Assembly (NCBI RefSeq): GCF_029892065.1
Contig: NZ_CP120373.1
Coordinates: 2,115,001-2,179,000 of the forward strand
Source: Sinorhizobium garamanticum
GTDB taxonomy: Bacteria > Pseudomonadota > Alphaproteobacteria > Rhizobiales > Rhizobiaceae
DNA: 64,000 bases
Reading direction: 5' to 3'
Below the pieces are notes generated by a model. The model had not been told where the DNA came from, searched no databases, and worked only from the letters and a program-made list of their open reading frames with translations. The translations under genes and the position numbers were made by a program. Shown here piece after piece: positions 11,690-20,316 of this stretch; position 1 is the stretch's first letter; each line of letters opens with the position of its first letter.

Positions 11690-13057
11690 TCATGCTGGCG
11701 CCTTCCTCCAGATCGCGCGGTCGGATCGATCCTCGATCACGACACCGAGTTCGCGGAGCTGTTCACGGAGCTGGTCTGCGGTGACGAAATCGCGCTTTGC
11801 GCGAGCGGCGTTGCGTTCGGCGATCAGTCGCTCGACTTCGGCCTCATCGACATTGTGGCTGTTGTTGCGCTCGAACCATTCGGCGGGCGTTTGCTGGATC
11901 AGGCCGAGCATTGCGCCTGCGGCGAGCATGGCCGCGTGCAAGGATGCACGGATGCGCAGCGATCGCTCGCATTGCGCCATGCGCGCGAGTCGGAAGAGTT
12001 CGGCGATGGCCGCCGGCGTGTTGAGATCGTTATCGAGCTTGGCGCGGAAGGTCTCGAGATATGGTCGAGGATCAGCGCCCTCGTGTGCGAGATTACCGAG
12101 ATCCCCGAGAGTCGTGTACAGACGGTCAAGGCTGCGCCTGGCTTGCTGGAGAGCCCGAGCGCTCCAGTCGAGTGGCTGGCGATAGTGCGCACTGAGAAGG
12201 GCATAGCGGATCGCCTCGCCAGGCGCCTGGCTCAGGAGATCCCGCACGAGAAACACATTGCCGAGCGACTTCGACATTTTCCGCCCGTCGACGGTGACGA
12301 AGCCGTTGTGCAGCCAATAGGTCGCGCGGGTCCCTTGCGCGATTTCGTTTTCGTGGTGCGGGAAGATCAGGTCCTGCCCGCCGCCATGGATGTCTATCCG
12401 CGGTCCGAGATGGCGCTCGATCATGGCGGAGCATTCGATATGCCAACCGGGCCGGCCACGTCCCCAAGAACTGTCCCATCCAGGCAGGTCGGGTGTGGAG
12501 GGTTTCCAAAGGACGAAGTCCGCTGGGTGCTTCTTGAAGGGTGCGACCTCGATGCGAGCACCAGCGATCATTTCATCCGGAGTGCGTCGGGACAGCGCAC
12601 CGTAGTCCGGGAAGGAAGGGACGTGATAGAGAACATGGCCTTCCGCTTCGTAGGCGTGGCCCTCGGCTATCAAACGACCGATCAGGTCGATGATCTCCGG
12701 GATGTGTTCGGTGACACGGGGCTCGACCGATGGCGGCAGAACACCGAGCGCGGCCATGTCGGCGTGGTACGCCTCGATATAGCGCTTGGTGATGGCACCG
12801 ATCGGCTCCCCAGAAGCGCGTGCGGCATCGTTTATCTTGTCGTCGACGTCGGTGAAGTTGCGGGCATAGGTGACCGCCGGAAAGCGGTCGCGTAGCAGTC
12901 GGGCGAGAACGTCGAAGATCACCGCCGGCCGAGCATTGCCGATGTGGGCATAGTTGTAGACGGTCGGCCCGCACACGTAGATGCGGACGTGCGTTGGATC
13001 TTGCGGAACAAAAGGCTCTTTTTGGCCTCCGAGGCTGTTGGTAAGGATGAGGGACAT
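11690..13057 (-). CDS. cysS: cysteinyl-tRNA synthetase, probable second copy
   Basis: It would charge tRNA-Cys. At 455 residues it is near full length. HIGN lies at residues 38-41 and KMSKS near 269. All four zinc ligands of the family appear kept: Cys29 (VCGPTVYNY), the Cys of WHIECSAM, and His/Glu of FPHHENEI. It is therefore probably still a zinc enzyme rather than a zinc-free version. It lies between a COG0523 GTPase gene and hupE. CysS paralogues in zinc-starvation clusters are known from comparative work on COG0523. The chromosome should carry another copy outside the window. Confidence 0.93.
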   Translation of the reverse strand: MSLILTNSLGGQKEPFVPQDPTHVRIYVCGPTVYNYAHIGNARPAVIFDVLARLLRDRFPAVTYARNFTDVDDKINDAARASGEPIGAITKRYIEAYHADMAALGVLPPSVEPRVTEHIPEIIDLIGRLIAEGHAYEAEGHVLYHVPSFPDYGALSRRTPDEMIAGARIEVAPFKKHPADFVLWKPSTPDLPGWDSSWGRGRPGWHIECSAMIERHLGPRIDIHGGGQDLIFPHHENEIAQGTRATYWLHNGFVTVDGRKMSKSLGNVFLVRDLLSQAPGEAIRYALLSAHYRQPLDWSARALQQARRSLDRLYTTLGDLGNLAHEGADPRPYLETFRAKLDNDLNTPAAIAELFRLARMAQCERSLRIRASLHAAMLAAGAMLGLIQQTPAEWFERNNSHNVDEAEVERLIAERNAARAKRDFVTADQLREQLRELGVVIEDRSDRAIWRKAPA

Positions 13058-13203
13058 AATGGTTCCTTGGCTTGCCGGAGTGTTGCGAGGGCCTCACCAG
13101 AGGCGGGTCTCGGTCCCACAACAATTCGGCTCACCAATAAGCGCTTGAAGCCTGCGGTGGCCCCGCCGTCTATGCAGCGGGGCACCTCGACGGGGCGTCG
13201 ATC

Positions 13204-14175
13204 TTATGCCCGGCATGCGTTGAAGCCCGTTTCGATGACGTCTTTCGGGAGGTTACGGCCGATGAAGACGAGGCGCGTGATGCGTTCCTCGTCGGGCTTC
13301 CACGGGCGCTGATGATCGCCGTCGAGGAGCATATGGACTGCCTGGACCACGAACCGGTCGTCGTCGTCCTTGAACGAGATGATGCCCTTCATGCGCAGGA
13401 TATCGATGCCGAGGTGCTGGATAATCGTGCCAAGCCAAGGCAGGAATTTGTTGGGATCGAGGGGCTCCTTGGCGACAAGCGCGAAGCTTGAAACATGGTC
13501 GTCATGTTCATGCTCGTGGAACTCGTCGAGAAAGTCCGGTTCGACTTCCAGAACACGATCGAGGTCGAATGCGCCACGGCCAAGCACCTGGTCGAGATCG
13601 ATATTGCAGCGCTGTGTGTGATGGAGCGTCGCCGTCGGATTGATGCGCCGAATACGATCTTCGACCTGCTTGAGTTCGTCGGCAGAAACGAGATCAGTCT
13701 TGTTGATCAGGATCGTGTCGGCAAAAGCGAGTTGCTCTTGCGCTTCGTGTGCCTCGTCGATTTCGCCGAGCAGGTGCTTGGCGTCGACGACGGTCACGAT
13801 CGAGTCGAGCTTGGTCTTCGAGCGGACATCTTCGTCGACGAAGAAGGTCTGGGCGACGGGAGCCGGGTCGGCGAGACCTGTTGTCTCGACCAGAATGGCA
13901 TCGAAGCGATCGCGACGGCGCATGAGCCCGTCGATGATGCGAATGAGATCGCCGCGCACGGTGCAGCAGATGCAGCCGTTGTTCATTTCGAAGATTTCTT
14001 CGTCGGCATCGACGATGAGATCATTGTCGATACCGACCTCGCCGAACTCGTTGACGATGACGGCGTATTTCTTGCCGTGCTTCTCAGTGAGGATGCGGTT
14101 GAGGAGCGTGGTCTTTCCGGCGCCGAGATAGCCGGTGAGCACGGTGACGGGCGTTTGAGGCGAAGCGGACTGCAT
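13204..14175 (-). CDS. COG0523 (CobW-like) GTPase, putative zinc metallochaperone
   Basis: The 323-residue GTPase has Walker A GYLGAGKTTLLN, the metal-binding CxCC (NGCICC, Cys68-Cys71), ETTGLADPAP and the NKTD guanine motif. A His/Asp stretch HEHEHDDH follows, then a CobW C-terminal domain. Such proteins are thought to deliver scarce metal to client proteins in a GTP-dependent way. The start at 14175 begins right before the P-loop domain; the longer frame adds an unconserved leader. It follows the Zur gene by about 80 bases and precedes cysS, which makes zinc the likely metal. Confidence 0.92.
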   Translation of the reverse strand: MQSASPQTPVTVLTGYLGAGKTTLLNRILTEKHGKKYAVIVNEFGEVGIDNDLIVDADEEIFEMNNGCICCTVRGDLIRIIDGLMRRRDRFDAILVETTGLADPAPVAQTFFVDEDVRSKTKLDSIVTVVDAKHLLGEIDEAHEAQEQLAFADTILINKTDLVSADELKQVEDRIRRINPTATLHHTQRCNIDLDQVLGRGAFDLDRVLEVEPDFLDEFHEHEHDDHVSSFALVAKEPLDPNKFLPWLGTIIQHLGIDILRMKGIISFKDDDDRFVVQAVHMLLDGDHQRPWKPDEERITRLVFIGRNLPKDVIETGFNACRA

Positions 14176-14255
14176 CTGATGGACTCTCCTTTTGAATTGG
14201 TCTGGGGCCCGCTCCGGATGCAGCTTGAGACCGGCTGCGCCTTCGGGCGGTTTCG

Positions 14256-14768
14256 TCAGGGGTGATGGGAAGCGGTAGGAGTGCCTGTCGCGAGACAGGT
14301 TGCGCAGGTGCCCTGCAGCTCGACGACGCGGCGGGCGACTCGAAATCCAAGGGAGGCGGCGTCGCGGGCGACTGCGCGCTCGATCGTTCGATCCTCGACC
14401 TCTTCTGAGGCGCCGCAATTGTCGCAGATGAAGAACACGCAGGCATGCGGATGATCGGGATGTGCGCACGGTACGAAAGCGTTCCGGCTCTCGATACGGG
14501 ATACGAAGTGCTGCTCTTGGAGAAACTCGAGCGCCCGGTAGACCGTCGGCGGCGCGAGTCGACGGCCGAGCGAGTCTTGCAGAGCGCCCATCAGCTCATA
14601 CGCGCCGAGCGGCTGGCCTGCCTTGATCAGTGTCTCCATGACTTGGCGACGTATAATCGTGAACTGGAGCCCGCGTTCTCGGCAGGTCGTGGCGACTGCA
14701 TTCAGCGCCGCGGAAACGACGGTGTGAGAAACGGGTCTACGGTGATGCGCCGCCATGCGCTGTGCCAT
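14256..14768 (-). CDS. zur: Zur-type Fur-family zinc-responsive repressor
   Basis: A protein of about 170 residues with a Fur winged helix (RRQVMETLIKAGQPLGAYELMGAL, PPTVYRALEFL). The metal-binding half has AHPDHPHACVFFICDNCG and a second CATC pair forming the structural zinc site. The start at 14768 has GGAG upstream; an ATG at 14780 is also possible. The longer frame to 14846 is rejected because it would run through the operator. The 22-bp palindrome at 14813-14834 lies directly upstream, so autoregulation and control of the downstream metal genes are likely. The zinc assignment comes from genomic context plus Cys/His content. Confidence 0.85.
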   Translation of the reverse strand: MAQRMAAHHRRPVSHTVVSAALNAVATTCRERGLQFTIIRRQVMETLIKAGQPLGAYELMGALQDSLGRRLAPPTVYRALEFLQEQHFVSRIESRNAFVPCAHPDHPHACVFFICDNCGASEEVEDRTIERAVARDAASLGFRVARRVVELQGTCATCLATGTPTASHHP

Positions 14769-14812
14769 GGATGTCTCCATCAAGCTCTTGTCGAGACGAC
14801 ATAGTCTCTTGA

Positions 14813-14834
14813 ATGATACGTTATAACGTTGCAT
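14813..14834. promoter_or_regulatory. Zur box between zur and folE (bidirectional operator)
   Basis: The 22-bp imperfect palindrome has left half ATGATACGTTA and right half TAACGTTGCAT, matching at 9 of 11 positions. It lies 44 bases from the zur start on one side and 29 bases from the folE start on the other, so it can repress both directions. The same motif recurs at 20184, 23649, 43866 and 61485. Confidence 0.82.
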
Positions 14835-14863
14835 GATGTTTCGCAATATGCACTGGAGAAATC

Positions 14864-15508
14864 ATGAGTGACGTTATGTTGAGTGAGCCCGATGCAGGTT
14901 TGGCATCGCCTGTTGTCCCTCGTAAGCGCCCGACGCGCGAGGCCGCTGAGTTAGCGGTGCGAACGTTGATTGAATGGGCAGGCGACGATCCGGATCGGGA
15001 AGGTCTCGTGGGAACCCCGGATCGAGTTGTGCGGGCTTATGAGGAGTTTTTCGAGGGTTATCGTATCGATCCAGTCGACTTGCTCGGCCGCACGTTCGAG
15101 GAGACGCAGGACTACGGTGACATGGTCGTGCTGCGCGACGTTCGACTTGAATCGCATTGCGAGCATCACATCGTCCCGATCATTGGCAAGGCGCATGTCG
15201 CCTATGTCCCCTCGGATCGCGTCGTCGGAATCAGTAAGCTTGCCCGGCTGGTCGAGGTTTATGCCAAGCGGCTCCAGATTCAGGAAACGCTGACGGCACA
15301 GATCGCCGACACCATCAACGAGGTGCTGAAGCCAAAGGGTGTCGCGGTGGTGATCGAAGCGGCGCATATGTGCATGACGACGCGTGGCATTCGCAAACCC
15401 GGCGTGACCATGGTGACGCGCCGGTTGATCGGCGCATTCGAAACGGATGCGGAGCTCAAGCGAGACTTCCTGTCCACGATCTCCGGTTCGCGGGAGACGT
15501 TCGGATGA
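14864..15508 (+). CDS. folE: GTP cyclohydrolase I (FolE, zinc type)
   Basis: This 214-residue enzyme converts GTP to dihydroneopterin triphosphate, the first step of folate synthesis. The zinc ligands Cys99, His102 (HCEHH) and Cys170 (HMCMTTRG) are present, so it is the canonical zinc-dependent class, not the metal-flexible FolE2. GGAGA precedes the ATG, and the Zur box lies only 29 bases upstream. It overlaps hisI by 4 bases (ATGA). In this context it looks like an extra copy switched on under zinc shortage. COG0523 proteins are the expected helpers for loading it. Confidence 0.94.
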   Translation: MSDVMLSEPDAGLASPVVPRKRPTREAAELAVRTLIEWAGDDPDREGLVGTPDRVVRAYEEFFEGYRIDPVDLLGRTFEETQDYGDMVVLRDVRLESHCEHHIVPIIGKAHVAYVPSDRVVGISKLARLVEVYAKRLQIQETLTAQIADTINEVLKPKGVAVVIEAAHMCMTTRGIRKPGVTMVTRRLIGAFETDAELKRDFLSTISGSRETFG

Positions 15509-16002
15509 CCAGCCTCCCCAACGCCGGCCGTCCTGTTCAATTCGGGCCGCGGCTCTCCGTCGAAGCCGTCGAAGAAGGTGGATTTCTTGCGCCCAGGTTC
15601 AACGCAGACGGTTTGATCCCTGTGGTGACGACGGACGCCTCGTCGGGCGAGGTCCTGATGATGGGCATGATGAACGCCGAAGCTTTGCTGCGGACGATCG
15701 AGACGGGAGAAGCCCATTATTGGAGCCGGAGCCGGCAATGCCTGTGGCACAAGGGTGCGACAAGTGGGTTGATTCAGAAGGTCGTGCAGATCCGCGTCGA
15801 CGATGATCAGGACGCAATTTGGCTGAGGGTCCAAGTCGAGGGCAGCGCGAGTTGCCACGTCGGCTATCGATCCTGCTTTTATCGCTCCATCCCGGTTGGT
15901 CCTTTCGGCGACGCTCCAATCCCCCTCTCCTTTGAGGAGGCGGCGAAAATCTTCGATCCGGTCGCGGTCTATCGGGACGCACCGAATCCGACGCAGCTCT
16001 GA
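15505..16002 (+). CDS. hisI: phosphoribosyl-AMP cyclohydrolase paralogue with an altered zinc ligand
   Basis: HisI opens the ring of PR-AMP in histidine synthesis. The 165-residue protein keeps the family core ([28 protein letters not shown]) and two zinc Cys at 117 and 124 ([10 protein letters not shown]). In the usual DCDxD motif the Cys is replaced: residues 99-103 read DDDQD. In studied HisI enzymes that Cys donates to the zinc across the dimer interface, so this paralogue may bind the metal more weakly or use another one. It is translationally coupled to folE downstream of a Zur box. A canonical hisI is expected elsewhere in the genome. Confidence 0.92.
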   Translation: MTSLPNAGRPVQFGPRLSVEAVEEGGFLAPRFNADGLIPVVTTDASSGEVLMMGMMNAEALLRTIETGEAHYWSRSRQCLWHKGATSGLIQKVVQIRVDDDQDAIWLRVQVEGSASCHVGYRSCFYRSIPVGPFGDAPIPLSFEEAAKIFDPVAVYRDAPNPTQL

Positions 16003-16054
16003 CGGATCCCATGAACAAGCCGGTTCGAAGCTCCTTGTCCGGCCAGAGGACGGA

Positions 16055-16174
16055 GTGACGCCGCTGGATGAGCGAATGCGCTGAAGCGGGCATCGCAAAT
16101 GCAGGGACACATATCGTCCTTACCCTGCGGTCGGCTGCCTGATTGTCAGGGACGGCGAAGTTGTTGCGTATATT
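16055..16174 (+). pseudogene. remnant of a cytidine/deoxycytidylate-deaminase-family gene
   Basis: From a GTG with an upstream GAGGACGGA, one frame reads VTPLDERMR, then a stop, then DTYRPYPAVGCLIVRDGEVVA, after which similarity ends. The DERMR start and the PYPAVGCLIVRDGEVVA stretch match the N-terminal region of zinc-dependent RibD/dCMP-deaminase-type enzymes. The catalytic HAE and PCxxC parts are missing. It follows hisI by 53 bases, so it was probably a third gene of the Zur-controlled folE-hisI operon. The break marks where the hydrolase segment was joined. Confidence 0.5.
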
Positions 16175-16194
16175 CAATCCTGTCGGAGATCTTC

Positions 16195-17232
16195 ATGCTA
16201 AAATCTGTTCTATCCGCATTGCTGCTTGCCGCCCTTTCCATTTCTGCCGCACAAGCTGCCGATGCCATCGGTTTCAAAGAGACTGAGCTACCGGATGTGG
16301 GCGGCGATCGACCACTGCACGTCAGTATTTGGTATCCGACCGACGATGTTGGACCAGTCGCCTCGGTCGGCGAAAACCGTGTCTTTTATGGCGTGACCGC
16401 TATCATGGATGCCAAGCCGGTCGATGATGCACACCCGCTTGTCGTTCTATCCCACGGGTATGGTGGCAGCTGGCGAAACCTTAGTTGGCTTGCGTGGGAA
16501 CTCGTCCACCAAGGATATGTTGTCGCAGCGCCAGACCACCCCGGAACGACGACATTTGACAAATCTCCGGCACAGGCGGCCAAGCTTTGGAACCGCCCCC
16601 ATGACCTCAGCCGGGTGATCGACGCTCTGACAGAAAATCCTTCTTTGGCCGGTGCGATCGAACCGGCTCGCATCGCGGTCATTGGCCATTCTCTCGGAGG
16701 GTGGACGGTTACTGCTCTTGGCGGCGCGCGCTTCAGCACAGACCGGTTCGCACAGGACTGCAAGATTCATCCAAACCCGCGCACGTGTGGTCTCTCCGCC
16801 GAACTTGGTATTGCACAGGGTCATGACAACCCGCTGGATGGTGATCTGAGTGATGCAAGAATCGGCGCAATCGTTTCACTCGATCTGGGACTTGCACGTG
16901 GCTTCACGCCAGAAAGCCTCGCAGCCTTCCATGTGCCGGCGCTGATCATCGGTGCAGGCGTGGATATTGGCGACCTTCCGGCCAAGCTTGAGTCTGGATA
17001 CCTTGCCGCCAATCTCCCCCAGGCGACCTCCAGCTATGCCGAGATTCCGGACGCAATGCATTTCAGTTTCATGCAGGTTTGCAAACCAGGAGCCGCCGAC
17101 TTGATCGAAGAAGATACACCGGGTGATGGCATCGTCTGCAAGGATGGAGGGACACGGGATCGGAAGGCCATTCACCGTGAGGTGGCGGATATGATCACGG
17201 CATTCCTGGCGAAGGTGATCCCACCGAAATAG
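16195..17232 (+). CDS. secreted alpha/beta hydrolase (PAF-acetylhydrolase/dienelactone-hydrolase-like)
   Basis: A 345-residue protein with a signal peptide (MLKSVLSALLLAALSISAAQA). The hydrolase fold shows an oxyanion region (VVLSHGYGGSWRN), the nucleophile elbow GHSLGG and a late His in DAMHFSF. It is probably a periplasmic esterase or lipase-like enzyme; the substrate is unknown. The start at 16195 has GGAG 7 bases upstream. It sits between a broken deaminase gene and a broken AraC gene and has no evident link to metals, so it looks like inserted cargo. Confidence 0.85.
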   Translation: MLKSVLSALLLAALSISAAQAADAIGFKETELPDVGGDRPLHVSIWYPTDDVGPVASVGENRVFYGVTAIMDAKPVDDAHPLVVLSHGYGGSWRNLSWLAWELVHQGYVVAAPDHPGTTTFDKSPAQAAKLWNRPHDLSRVIDALTENPSLAGAIEPARIAVIGHSLGGWTVTALGGARFSTDRFAQDCKIHPNPRTCGLSAELGIAQGHDNPLDGDLSDARIGAIVSLDLGLARGFTPESLAAFHVPALIIGAGVDIGDLPAKLESGYLAANLPQATSSYAEIPDAMHFSFMQVCKPGAADLIEEDTPGDGIVCKDGGTRDRKAIHREVADMITAFLAKVIPPK

Positions 17233-17494
17233 GTTCACCCTCAACGGAAGGCAGCGAGTTCGAGCGGCGATAATCGCTCGGGCTCATCCCCGTGACCCGA
17301 AGAAATTCGCGATTGAAATTCGATTTCGTCTGGAAACCAGCCTCGAATATGATGGTGGTTACCGGCAGATTGGACTGAGCCAGAAGCCGCTTCGCTTCCT
17401 CGATCCGGTACTCGTTCACCACTTGCAGTTGTTGGACGGGCAAACCAACTGGGCGGACTACCGGACGCCGAGCGGGTTCCCATCGATCAGGCAC
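17195..17494 (-). pseudogene. AraC-family regulator fragment (C-terminal helix-turn-helix only)
   Basis: The frame contains the end of an AraC DNA-binding domain: QLQVVNEYRIEEAKRLLAQSNLPVTTIIFEAGFQTKSNFNREFLRVTGMSPSDYRR. About 20 unrelated residues precede it and no ligand-binding domain or proper first helix-turn-helix is present. It overlaps the 3' end of the hydrolase gene on the opposite strand. It is read as a truncated remnant. Confidence 0.7.
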
Positions 17495-17584
17495 CCCAAC
17501 GCGCAGACGTGCGGGAGGCTGGGCTCGTTGATCTAACGCGACCGGAGCGGAACTGAGCGCGGCGCCGGCGAAACACGCTGCCTT

Positions 17585-19474
17585 CTATCGGACGGTCTTC
17601 GGTCGTCTGGCGCCCGTGAGCGTCAAAACGTTTGAAGTTGAAGGCACTATGCTCGGCGATGGCAACGTGTCGCGCGTGAATCGAACGCGGTTGCGGCCTT
17701 CGGATTTTGCTCGGTACAGCGCGGCGTCGGCATGCTCGATCAATTCCGGCCATGCATCACGGCGACCGCGAGCGACCCCGAAGCTTGCCGTGACACGGAA
17801 TGGCGTTCCATCGGACGTGGTGAAAGTCTCGGTTTGGATGGCCAATCGGATTTTCCGCGCAATCGAGATGGCACCTGACAGATCATTGCCCGGGACGAGA
17901 ATGGCGAATTCTTCACCGCCGAAGCGCGCGACGATGTCACTTGCACGCAGATGAGACCGCAGGAGTTCTGCAGTCTGGATCAGGACGCGATCGCCAGTGA
18001 CGTGGCCGTAGGTGTCATTGACGTCCTTGAAATGATCGAGGTCTAAGAGGATCAGACACAGGCTCCTGTCGGCGCGGTCCTGAGGCGAGGACAATTGGGC
18101 AAATCGGTCGAGCATCCTGCGATTCAGGAGCGCGGTCAGTCCATCGGTCTCCGCCTGACGCTTCAATTCCTCCGTGAGGAATGCGCGTTCTTGGAGCCTT
18201 TCCTGGAGCACTTCGATTGCCTCGAAGAGGCTTCGAATCTCTCGCGCTCGGGCGGCACGCGCTGGCGGCGAGATCGAGCGATCGGCGGCAAGTTCAAGGA
18301 CGTTGTCGTGAGCCAGCATGAGCGGGCGAAAGACATGTGATCGCACCGAAAGCATGATGCCGACGAGGATCGCAAGAATAGCGCCGGTGATAAGCACCGT
18401 CATAGCGAGGGTCATGAGGGCCTTGGTTTTCACATCGACGAAGTGTTCCACGACGCCATCGAGGAATGCGGTCCGGTAAGTCTCGATCGGCCGCATCGTC
18501 GGGACATAGCGGTTGGTGAATTCCGTCGCCGTCAGGGTATAGTGCAGGTTGCGTCGTCCCTCGGCGATGACTTGATCGACCAGCGCAAGGCCGTCGCGAA
18601 AGAAGGCGCGGTCGATTTCGTCGCGGCTCGCTGCCAGCGACGCGGCGTTATAGAGGGTCGTTTGGCTATTGATGAGTTGCCAAAGTTCGAGGAGTCGACC
18701 CTGGGTTTGTCGGCTCTCGATCACGTTCTGCAGCGGCATTCTCTGGTTGGTGGCCAGCGGGGCCACGATCTCGGAGCCAACCCTGCCGCCGTAATCGCGT
18801 AGGTCACTGAGCATCTGGCCGATGAGAGCGGACGCCTCGAGACCCGTGTCGTGCTGGACCAGTTCGCTGGCGTTCCAAGCAATCACGGCCCGGAATCTGT
18901 CCGAGACCTCGAACATGCTGTCAATCGCGTCCTGGATTTCTTCGCGGCTCAGCGACACGCGCGGTATCGCCGCAATCCGATCAACTTTGCTGCGCGCGAT
19001 GGCGAGTTGGTTGCGGACCTCTTCCAGCATGCGCCGCGGGACGAGGTGATCGTGCAGTCCGAAATAAGAAACTGACTTCACTTCGAGCTGGGCTAACGCG
19101 GCGTCGCTACGCGTCCGGAATTCAGCTAATCGTTTCACTCCGGCGCTGTCGAGAGACGGTTCCTCGGACATGACGATATTGGCAGGACCGCGCTCGGCTG
19201 CCAGGTAGTTCGCCGCATCAAGGACTAGTCGGTATTGCCGAATGTCGTGGAGGTTCTGACGCGAGAGGGTGAAGTCGCGGTAGGTCGGCGTAACGATGGA
19301 TAACGCCAGAAGCGTCGTGCAGATGATCGCGAGGAGAATGCCGACTGATAACTTTTGGTCGAAACTCTGATGGGAGCCGATTTGCGTTTGACGAACACGA
19401 TCAGAATTGTTTGTGGATTCTTCTTCGGGTTGGTGGCGCTTATTCTGCCATGTAGAAATGAAGCTCTTGAGCAT
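17585..19474 (-). CDS. membrane-bound diguanylate cyclase (GGDEF domain)
   Basis: It would make cyclic di-GMP from GTP. The 629-residue protein has an N-terminal membrane segment (VGILLAIICTTLLALSIV) and a helical periplasmic sensor region of about 280 residues. A second membrane segment follows (ALMTLAMTVLITGAILAILVGIML), then a HAMP-like linker with coiled coil. The GGDEF domain carries the active motif RFGGEEF. No EAL domain follows. A c-di-GMP enzyme on a mobile element that also has a pilus operon could promote attachment (inference). It has no Zur box. Confidence 0.92.
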   Translation of the reverse strand: MLKSFISTWQNKRHQPEEESTNNSDRVRQTQIGSHQSFDQKLSVGILLAIICTTLLALSIVTPTYRDFTLSRQNLHDIRQYRLVLDAANYLAAERGPANIVMSEEPSLDSAGVKRLAEFRTRSDAALAQLEVKSVSYFGLHDHLVPRRMLEEVRNQLAIARSKVDRIAAIPRVSLSREEIQDAIDSMFEVSDRFRAVIAWNASELVQHDTGLEASALIGQMLSDLRDYGGRVGSEIVAPLATNQRMPLQNVIESRQTQGRLLELWQLINSQTTLYNAASLAASRDEIDRAFFRDGLALVDQVIAEGRRNLHYTLTATEFTNRYVPTMRPIETYRTAFLDGVVEHFVDVKTKALMTLAMTVLITGAILAILVGIMLSVRSHVFRPLMLAHDNVLELAADRSISPPARAARAREIRSLFEAIEVLQERLQERAFLTEELKRQAETDGLTALLNRRMLDRFAQLSSPQDRADRSLCLILLDLDHFKDVNDTYGHVTGDRVLIQTAELLRSHLRASDIVARFGGEEFAILVPGNDLSGAISIARKIRLAIQTETFTTSDGTPFRVTASFGVARGRRDAWPELIEHADAALYRAKSEGRNRVRFTRDTLPSPSIVPSTSNVLTLTGARRPKTVR

Positions 19475-19720
19475 TTTGGATGAATTACCAGCGCGTTAGC
19501 GTTTTGTTATACATTTCTCCGACAATCGCTAACCGCTATGTCTCGCAAAACCCATAAAATAGTTCGCCTTCATTTTGGTGAAGGCGTTTGGTTAGAAGTT
19601 TGTTTACGGGAGCCGAAACGCTTGAGTTCGGGGCGTTTATGTCGGCCTGATAACGAGCTCCGGAGTGTGTGTGAACCCGGCCGCTGGCGAAGAGGCGAAG
19701 CCCATGGGTCTTTGCCAGGA
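19475..19720. other. interval between the diguanylate cyclase and the second Zur-like gene
   Basis: No protein-like reading frame, RNA or clear repeat was recognised. It probably holds the promoter of the diguanylate cyclase gene and the 3' end of the Fur-family transcript. Confidence 0.4.
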
Positions 19721-20182
19721 TCAGATGGCGTAGTCGGGAAGAGCGGGAGTGCTTGGTGAGTCCATTGGCTCGCTGCAGTCGGAGCAGCGTCCGTGCAGCT
19801 CCAGATAGGGCTGGGAGACTGCGAAGCCTGCGTCGCGCGCGACGCTGCTCAGTTGCGCTCCAAGCGCCTTGTCCATGAGCGCGTTGACCTGGCCGCATGC
19901 GTCGCAAATCGTGAAGACGATCTGGTCTTCTGCGGTGAGCGGATTCGGAAAGGCCGCTGCCGCGACGAATGCTGCAATGGTGTGAAGCCGATAGACGAGA
20001 CGCAAAGCTATCAGCTTTTCGAGCGCTCGGTATACCGGCAATGGATGGCGGATGCCGCTCCCTTCCAAGACCTTGAGAATGGCATAGGCGCTCAAAGGAA
20101 TGGGCGAGGCTTCGATCGTGCCAAGTACGAGTTTCTGATTGCGGGTTAAGGAGAATTTCCGATCGACGACGACCATCATCAA
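19721..20182 (-). CDS. second Zur-like Fur-family regulator
   Basis: The protein of 153 residues or fewer shares the Fur winged-helix pattern (LTRNQKLVLGTIEASPIPLSAYAIL, PLPVYRALEKLIALRLVYRL). Its metal-binding half has CDACG and CSDC pairs. It is shorter and clearly diverged from the Zur at 14256. The palindrome at 20184-20205 ends one base upstream of the first ATG; no ribosome site is visible, and a leaderless transcript or a start at one of the next two ATGs (20179, 20176) is possible. Likely role: a second zinc sensor for the same boxes, or a specialised one. Confidence 0.83.
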   Translation of the reverse strand: MMMVVVDRKFSLTRNQKLVLGTIEASPIPLSAYAILKVLEGSGIRHPLPVYRALEKLIALRLVYRLHTIAAFVAAAAFPNPLTAEDQIVFTICDACGQVNALMDKALGAQLSSVARDAGFAVSQPYLELHGRCSDCSEPMDSPSTPALPDYAI

Positions 20183-20183
20183 T

Positions 20184-20205
20184 ATGCAACGTTATATCAT
20201 TGCAA
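20184..20205. promoter_or_regulatory. Zur box upstream of the second Fur-family gene
   Basis: The left half ATGCAACGTTA is identical to the half-site of the perfect box at 43866; the right half reads TATCATTGCAA. It lies directly against the start of the regulator gene, suggesting autoregulation. Confidence 0.75.
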
Positions 20206-20316
20206 ACAACTGTTACTCTATTACCGCACGTCGTCAATACCTGGACACCGCACCCCATCGTTTTGCTCAGCGAATGCGCGGAAGTAGAGGAATCTGAGGT
20301 GCGGAGATCCAAGGCG

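Noticed and set aside
11681..12895. 404-residue + strand frame opposite cysS
   Set aside because: Shadow of a full-length conserved gene on the minus strand.
13495..14265. 256-residue + strand frame opposite the first COG0523 gene
   Set aside because: Acidic shadow frame with no domain; the minus strand encodes an intact GTPase.
19538..19759. 73-residue + strand frame before the second Fur-family gene
   Set aside because: No ribosome site, no recognisable motif and overlap with the 3' end of the regulator gene on the other strand.
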